Origin: Cyanobacteria bacterium SBLK
Lineage (GTDB): Bacteria > Cyanobacteriota > Cyanobacteriia > Cyanobacteriales > Spirulinaceae
Length of the DNA: 64,000 nucleotides
Direction of reading: 5' to 3'
NCBI GenBank assembly: GCA_017746715.1
Contig: JAGHZQ010000035.1
Span: 116,786 to 180,785 of the forward strand
In this document: piece after piece, positions 60,094-64,000 of the stretch
Layout: each line of letters starts with the position of its first letter
How positions within the stretch are numbered: position 1 is the stretch's first letter
The notes under the pieces: generated by a model
What the model was told of the DNA's origin: nothing
Seen by the model: only the letters and a program-made list of their open reading frames with translations
The model's database searches: none
Position numbers and translations under genes: made by a program

Positions 60094-60441
60094 ATGACGA
60101 CTAACATGAAGACGTTACCCAAAGAGAAGCGTTACGAAACTCTGTCTTTTCTTCCCCCTTTGACCGATCAGCAAATTGCCCGTCAGATCGAATATATGAT
60201 CTCTAAAGGCAGCATTCCTGCTATTGAATTTGAAGAAAATCCTTCCCCTGAAGACCACCACTGGACGATGTGGAAATTACCTCTGTTTGATGCGATGAGC
60301 CCTCAAGAGGTTCTCAACGAAGTGCGCGAATGCCGTCAGGAGTATTCCAACTGCTACATCCGCATTGCTGGTTTTGACAACATTCGTCAGTGCCAAACCT
60401 TCAGTTTCATCGTTTACAAACCTAACGCCAGCCGCTTCTAA
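60094..60441 (+). CDS. rbcS: Ribulose-1,5-bisphosphate carboxylase/oxygenase small subunit
   Basis: 115 residues, standard for cyanobacterial Rbc[28 protein letters not shown] and [42 protein letters not shown] are family hallmarks. It caps the L8 core and raises activity. A strong terminator follows. Confidence 0.98.
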   Translation: MTTNMKTLPKEKRYETLSFLPPLTDQQIARQIEYMISKGSIPAIEFEENPSPEDHHWTMWKLPLFDAMSPQEVLNEVRECRQEYSNCYIRIAGFDNIRQCQTFSFIVYKPNASRF

Positions 60442-60461
60442 GTTTCTGGTTTAAATTGAGG

Positions 60462-60505
60462 GAGGGGAAAGTATTTTCTAAAAATATTTTCCCCTCTTTT
60501 ATTTT
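60462..60505 (+). terminator. Strong intrinsic terminator of the rbcLXS cluster
   Basis: GAGGGGAAAGTATTTT (60462-60477) pairs with AAAATATTTTCCCCTC (60481-60496) through 16 base pairs with one G-U, around a 3-base loop, followed by TTTTATTTT. Confidence 0.85.
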
Positions 60506-60657
60506 CCTTCTTGGCCAATGGGATATTTTGGGAATGCGATCGCAGAAGAACGAGCAGATTGTTGATAGCGTGAGAGATTCAGAGCTTTAAGTGAGGTAGG
60601 GACTTTGGTAGCAATAACTATAGTTTTAATAATTATTTTAATTATTTAGTTTTTTTG

Positions 60658-61005
60658 TCATTCACAAAAGTCTCTTAATCGTTGTTCTCTTTCTTCCCAA
60701 TCGGGGAGATAAGCCCACATATAACATTTAAAAAGTTTGCCGTGATTGGGGGCAAGGAGATGGACGAGTTCGTGAACGATCGCCAGTTCCCCGAATTCTT
60801 TGGGAAGTTCTAATAGTCCTGCATTCAAGGTTAAGCGTCCGCTTGTCGAAATGGATGCCCATTTTCGTTTCATGGAACGGAATTGAATTTGTTTGACATT
60901 CACTTGAATGCGATCGCTCCATTCCTCTACTGATTCTCGCATTTCTTGTGCGTCTTTCCAGTAACTCTCGGAAGTGGTTTTATTTTCTGTGGCGATCGAA
61001 GTCAT
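60658..61005 (-). CDS. YgjP-like zinc metallopeptidase domain protein (DUF45)
   Basis: 115 residues. The zinc-site helix is LAIVHELVHLLAPNHGKLF, with His78, Glu79, His82 and His88. A beta-hairpin SISTSGRLTLNAGLL precedes it. Such small minigluzincins are often encoded next to type I restriction genes. Here it starts 2 bases behind hsdR and is clearly in the same transcript. Its substrate is unknown. Confidence 0.88.
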   Translation of the reverse strand: MTSIATENKTTSESYWKDAQEMRESVEEWSDRIQVNVKQIQFRSMKRKWASISTSGRLTLNAGLLELPKEFGELAIVHELVHLLAPNHGKLFKCYMWAYLPDWEEREQRLRDFCE

Positions 61006-61007
61006 GG

Positions 61008-63899
61008 TTAAACTCGTTCTAATTTTAATAATTGATTAGCGATCGCAATCGTTTTTTCAATGGAGTTTGCGATCGGATGGAGATAGGCATAAAGTTCGGT
61101 TCTCAGATCGATTTCTTCGCGGACATCCCATTGATAATCGGGGAAATTTGTATAAATGGCATCGATCGCTTTGGCTTGTTGAATTTCGGCAGTTGGGATC
61201 GCTTTGCGAATTATAGTATAAATGGCGTAGGTATTTTCATCAAGTTTTAGCTGTTGCCGTTCTGCTTCAGCTTGCACGCATTCTCCGGCTATTTCATCAA
61301 GGCGTTTTAAGGCTTCTTCAGCATCGATTTGGCGATTTTCGAGGTCTTGTCGGACTTTTTCGGCACGTTCGCCAATGGAGAGCAGAAAGGGCGATCGCTG
61401 GCTTTGTTCTCGAACGTTTTTAAAGAGAGCTTGACTCATATTGAGAACTTTGACGGTTGCGGCGATGTTACTGGTGCGGAATTGTTCTAATGTTTCGGCG
61501 TTGAGTTCGCCAATTTTACCGGGCATTTCTAACTCGGAGAGAGTGACGTTACGGCGCACTAATTCTCGCGTTTTGGCGGTGAGTTCAATGTCAATATAAG
61601 GGGTGGTATTATAGGCGGCGCGTATCGTTCCGTACAGTCTGATAATGGCTTGGTAATCTTCTAGAAAAGGACGCAGTTCGGGATCGGGAGAGAGGATTTC
61701 GTAATAGGATTGCAGGCGACGGACGAATTGAAAAAACTCCTCTCTGAGGTTGCTATCGCTGAAATGAACAGCGACTCTTTCTTTGGCTTTATCGTCCCAT
61801 CCTCGCGTTAGAGGGAGGTATTGTGGGGCGGTTTCTTCCATTAGGGAACGGAATTGATTTTTAATAACATCAACGTTCTGAATAATGGTGTGGATTTCTT
61901 CCGATTCAAATGCAAGGGCGCGTTCTAAGTTCTCGCCAAAAACGCCGATAAAATCGAGGACGAAACCAAAGGGTTTAATTGAACCTTCGGAGTCTTCGTA
62001 AGGGCGATTAACGCGGGCGATCGCTTGTAATAACACGTGGTCTCGCATGGGTTTATCGAGGTACATGCAATATAAAATCGGGGCATCAAATCCAGTGAGG
62101 AGTTTTTCGGTGACGATGAGGATTTTGGGGAGTTCTGTTTTATTGATGAAGTTTTTTCTGACGGTTTTTTCGCGATCGCTGCTTAGGTTGTATTCTCGCA
62201 ATCCTTCGGCGGTGGTGCGGGAATAAACGACGGTTGAATAGTCTGGGGGGAGGTAGCGATCGAGCGCTTGTTTGTAGAGGGTGCAGGCTTCGCGATCGAC
62301 GGCCACGAGAAAGGCTTTAAAGCCCATGGGTTCGATATATTGTTGGAAATGATCGGCGATGAATCGGGCGATTTTGTCCGCGCGATCGCTACTTTTTAAG
62401 AATTCTTTCATCCCGACGGCGCGATCGAGGATGCCTTGGAGTTCTTCGAAGTCGCTGAGTCCTTCTGCGGCTTGCAGTTGCAGAAATTCGCGGTTTAAGA
62501 TGTCGGTATCGACGAGAAATTCGGATCGGGCGAGGGCATAGTTGAGTTTTAGGGTGGTGCCGTCTCGGATCGAGTCGGCGGTAGAATATTGGTCTAGGGT
62601 GCGCCTGCGATCGCCCGGGTGTCCGAAGGTTTCAAAGGTGCTTCTGCCTTGCAGGGATTGACCGATGGGGGTACCGGTAAAGCCGATGAGGGTGGCGTTG
62701 GGGAGGGACGCCATTAAGTAAGTTCCTAAGTCTCCTCCTGTAGTGCGGTGAGCTTCATCGACGAGAATGGTGATGGAGGCGCGATCGTTTCTCACGTTCA
62801 TCTTGTCGAATTTGTGAATCATGGCGACGATTAAGCCGCGATAGTCGTCTTGGATGAGTTTTCGCAGTTCGTTTTTATTGGCAGCGAGTTCGTAGTTTTT
62901 GATGCCGTAAGCGTTGAGGTTTTTATCGAGTTGGTTTTCCAGTTCGTTGCGATCGACGATCGCGATGATGGTGTTATCGCGGCTTAGGTTTTGCAGGAGG
63001 GCGGCGATGGTGATAATAGTGAGAGTTTTGCCGCTTCCTTGGGTATGCCAAATGAGTCCTTTGTTTTTGTCGGGATCTTGAATGCGTTTTATTGCTTTTT
63101 CGACGGCGCGGGTTTGGTGTTGGCGCAGAATGACTTTGGTTAAACCTTCATCTCGTTCGAGAAAGACGATGTAATATTGGAGGATTTTGAGGAAACGCAG
63201 GCGATCGAAGAAGGTTTTGATTTTGTCTTCGTAGTCTCCTTCGGCGATGTTTTCGTCTTCTTTAGTTTTCCATTGAAAGAGGTTTTTGCGGGAGGTATTC
63301 CAAGTTAAACCGTACCAAAAATTCCAGAGTTCGGTGACTTCAAAAATTTGAGGAAAGGCGAATATTTCGGGAGTTTGGCGGTGGTAGCGGCGGATTTGAT
63401 CGATGCCTTCGGCGAGTCCTTCTCTGATGCTTTCTCCTTTGGTTTCGGCGAGGGCGATCGGGATACCATTAATGAGAAAAAGAACGTCGGCGCGGTTATT
63501 AAAGGCTGTACCCTGTTGCGTCCATTCTTCGGTGACGTGAAAGAGGTTATTTTCGGGATGGTTAAAGTCGATGAGGGTAATATTTTTTTCTCTGTTTTCT
63601 GTTTCGACAAAGATGGATTCTTTTCCTTGCAACCAATATAATGTTTGGCGATTTCCTGCAATGTTATTCTCAATATTTCTCAGGCGATTCAAGATTTCTT
63701 CAACGTTTTTCTCGGTGACAATATTGGGGTTGAGTTTAATCAGTTGCTTGCGAAGAATATCGGTAAAATAGCGTTCTTTATATTTCTCTTTTCCTTTTCC
63801 TTCTCGCCGTTGTAATGCTTCTTTTTGACTGAGATATTCCCAGCCAATCTCGTTAGCATACTTTATCATTGGTTTCTGAACGGCGGAAGTTTCGGACAT
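61008..63899 (-). CDS. hsdR: Type I restriction enzyme subunit R
   Basis: 963 residues. The N-terminal nuclease has the PD-(D/E)XK core Asp138 (NNRADVLFL) and Glu152-Thr-Lys154 (IALAETKG). The SF2 motor follows, with Walker A IWHTQGSGKTLTI (284-294), DEAH at 381-384 in ILVDEAHRTTGG, and FTGTPIG. A C-terminal helical region binds the HsdM/HsdS methylase core. The complex cuts unmodified foreign DNA after ATP-driven translocation. hsdM and hsdS should lie beyond the right edge. It looks intact. Confidence 0.95.
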   Translation of the reverse strand: MSETSAVQKPMIKYANEIGWEYLSQKEALQRREGKGKEKYKERYFTDILRKQLIKLNPNIVTEKNVEEILNRLRNIENNIAGNRQTLYWLQGKESIFVETENREKNITLIDFNHPENNLFHVTEEWTQQGTAFNNRADVLFLINGIPIALAETKGESIREGLAEGIDQIRRYHRQTPEIFAFPQIFEVTELWNFWYGLTWNTSRKNLFQWKTKEDENIAEGDYEDKIKTFFDRLRFLKILQYYIVFLERDEGLTKVILRQHQTRAVEKAIKRIQDPDKNKGLIWHTQGSGKTLTIITIAALLQNLSRDNTIIAIVDRNELENQLDKNLNAYGIKNYELAANKNELRKLIQDDYRGLIVAMIHKFDKMNVRNDRASITILVDEAHRTTGGDLGTYLMASLPNATLIGFTGTPIGQSLQGRSTFETFGHPGDRRRTLDQYSTADSIRDGTTLKLNYALARSEFLVDTDILNREFLQLQAAEGLSDFEELQGILDRAVGMKEFLKSSDRADKIARFIADHFQQYIEPMGFKAFLVAVDREACTLYKQALDRYLPPDYSTVVYSRTTAEGLREYNLSSDREKTVRKNFINKTELPKILIVTEKLLTGFDAPILYCMYLDKPMRDHVLLQAIARVNRPYEDSEGSIKPFGFVLDFIGVFGENLERALAFESEEIHTIIQNVDVIKNQFRSLMEETAPQYLPLTRGWDDKAKERVAVHFSDSNLREEFFQFVRRLQSYYEILSPDPELRPFLEDYQAIIRLYGTIRAAYNTTPYIDIELTAKTRELVRRNVTLSELEMPGKIGELNAETLEQFRTSNIAATVKVLNMSQALFKNVREQSQRSPFLLSIGERAEKVRQDLENRQIDAEEALKRLDEIAGECVQAEAERQQLKLDENTYAIYTIIRKAIPTAEIQQAKAIDAIYTNFPDYQWDVREEIDLRTELYAYLHPIANSIEKTIAIANQLLKLERV

Positions 63900-63909
63900 T
63901 TTTTTGAAT

Positions 63910-64000
63910 GGGAGAGAGGGAGAATGGGGAAATGGGAGAGAGGGAGAATGGGGGAATGGGAGAGAGGGAGAATGGGGGAATGGGAGAGAGGGAGAATGGG
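63910..64000. repeat. 24-bp tandem repeat upstream of hsdR
   Basis: Four copies of a 24-base unit beginning GGGAGAGAGGGAGAATGGGG, the last cut by the window edge. Units 2 and 3 are identical; unit 1 differs at one position. It lies 10 bases from the hsdR start codon, in the space expected to separate hsdR from its operon partners. Confidence 0.85.

Overview
The window is chromosomal DNA of a beta-cyanobacterium. Three things point to this: the HIP1 palindrome (GCGATCGC) occurs all through it, the Rubisco large subunit is form IB and sits with rbcX and rbcS, and there is a beta-carboxysome ccmK2-K1-L-M-N cluster. Heme oxygenase, SLH-domain porins and DevB/DevC exporters fit too. The genus cannot be read from the sequence; a filamentous or colonial non-marine-picoplankton lineage is plausible but not shown.

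Layout. 0-7 kb: 5' part of clpP (minus strand, cut by the left edge), an outer-membrane-like barrel gene followed by a secreted CHAT caspase-like protease, ho1, an Ada-like repair/regulator gene and a membrane-anchored Pro/Ser-rich protein of unknown function. 7-14.3 kb: a family 5 solute-binding lipoprotein-like protein, larB, a bacterial voltage-gated cation channel, an EamA transporter with a decayed second copy of its 5' end, a double cNMP-binding protein, then a small accessory patch with a transposon-end-like hairpin, a frameshifted PIN toxin and a lone DUF2281 antitoxin. 14.7-22.3 kb: an NHLM-type bacteriocin export ABC protein, a 1351-residue TpsA (filamentous hemagglutinin-like) protein and a Uma2 protein. 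22.5-26.6 kb: pdhB, secD, secF and two small proteins. 27-31.5 kb: an SLH/OprB porin, devB and devC without devA. 31.7-37 kb: menF, an XRE-type regulator, an atypical flavin disulfide-reductase-like protein, cobD and an HU gene. 37-47.5 kb: an ABC1/UbiB kinase, a class A beta-lactamase-like protein, a run MinD-like/argF-like/MFS/HAMP, a secreted barrel-like protein, a small membrane protein and a PEP-CTERM protein.

47.6-60.5 kb is the functional core: ndhF4-ndhD4-cupB (CO2 uptake NDH-1 complex) on the minus strand, and divergently ccmK2-ccmK1-ccmL-ccmM-ccmN followed by rbcL-rbcX-rbcS. CO2 is converted to bicarbonate at the thylakoid by the NDH/CupB complex. Bicarbonate is then used inside the carboxysome shell, where CcmM and CcmN hold Rubisco and shell together. 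Strong hairpin terminators follow ccmM and rbcS, so the cluster is probably several transcription units. 60.6-64 kb: a small YgjP-like metallopeptidase and a type I restriction HsdR, preceded by a 24-bp tandem repeat at the right edge.

No tRNA, rRNA or CRISPR array was recognised. Intergenic spaces carry two families of short AT-rich simple repeats; in two places these appear to form the 3' end of a gene. No large undescribed multi-gene system is evident. The most unusual single items are the cation channel with a calcium-type filter motif, the barrel-CHAT pair, the relic EamA copy, and a dehydrogenase-like flavoprotein lacking the family's usual catalytic motifs.
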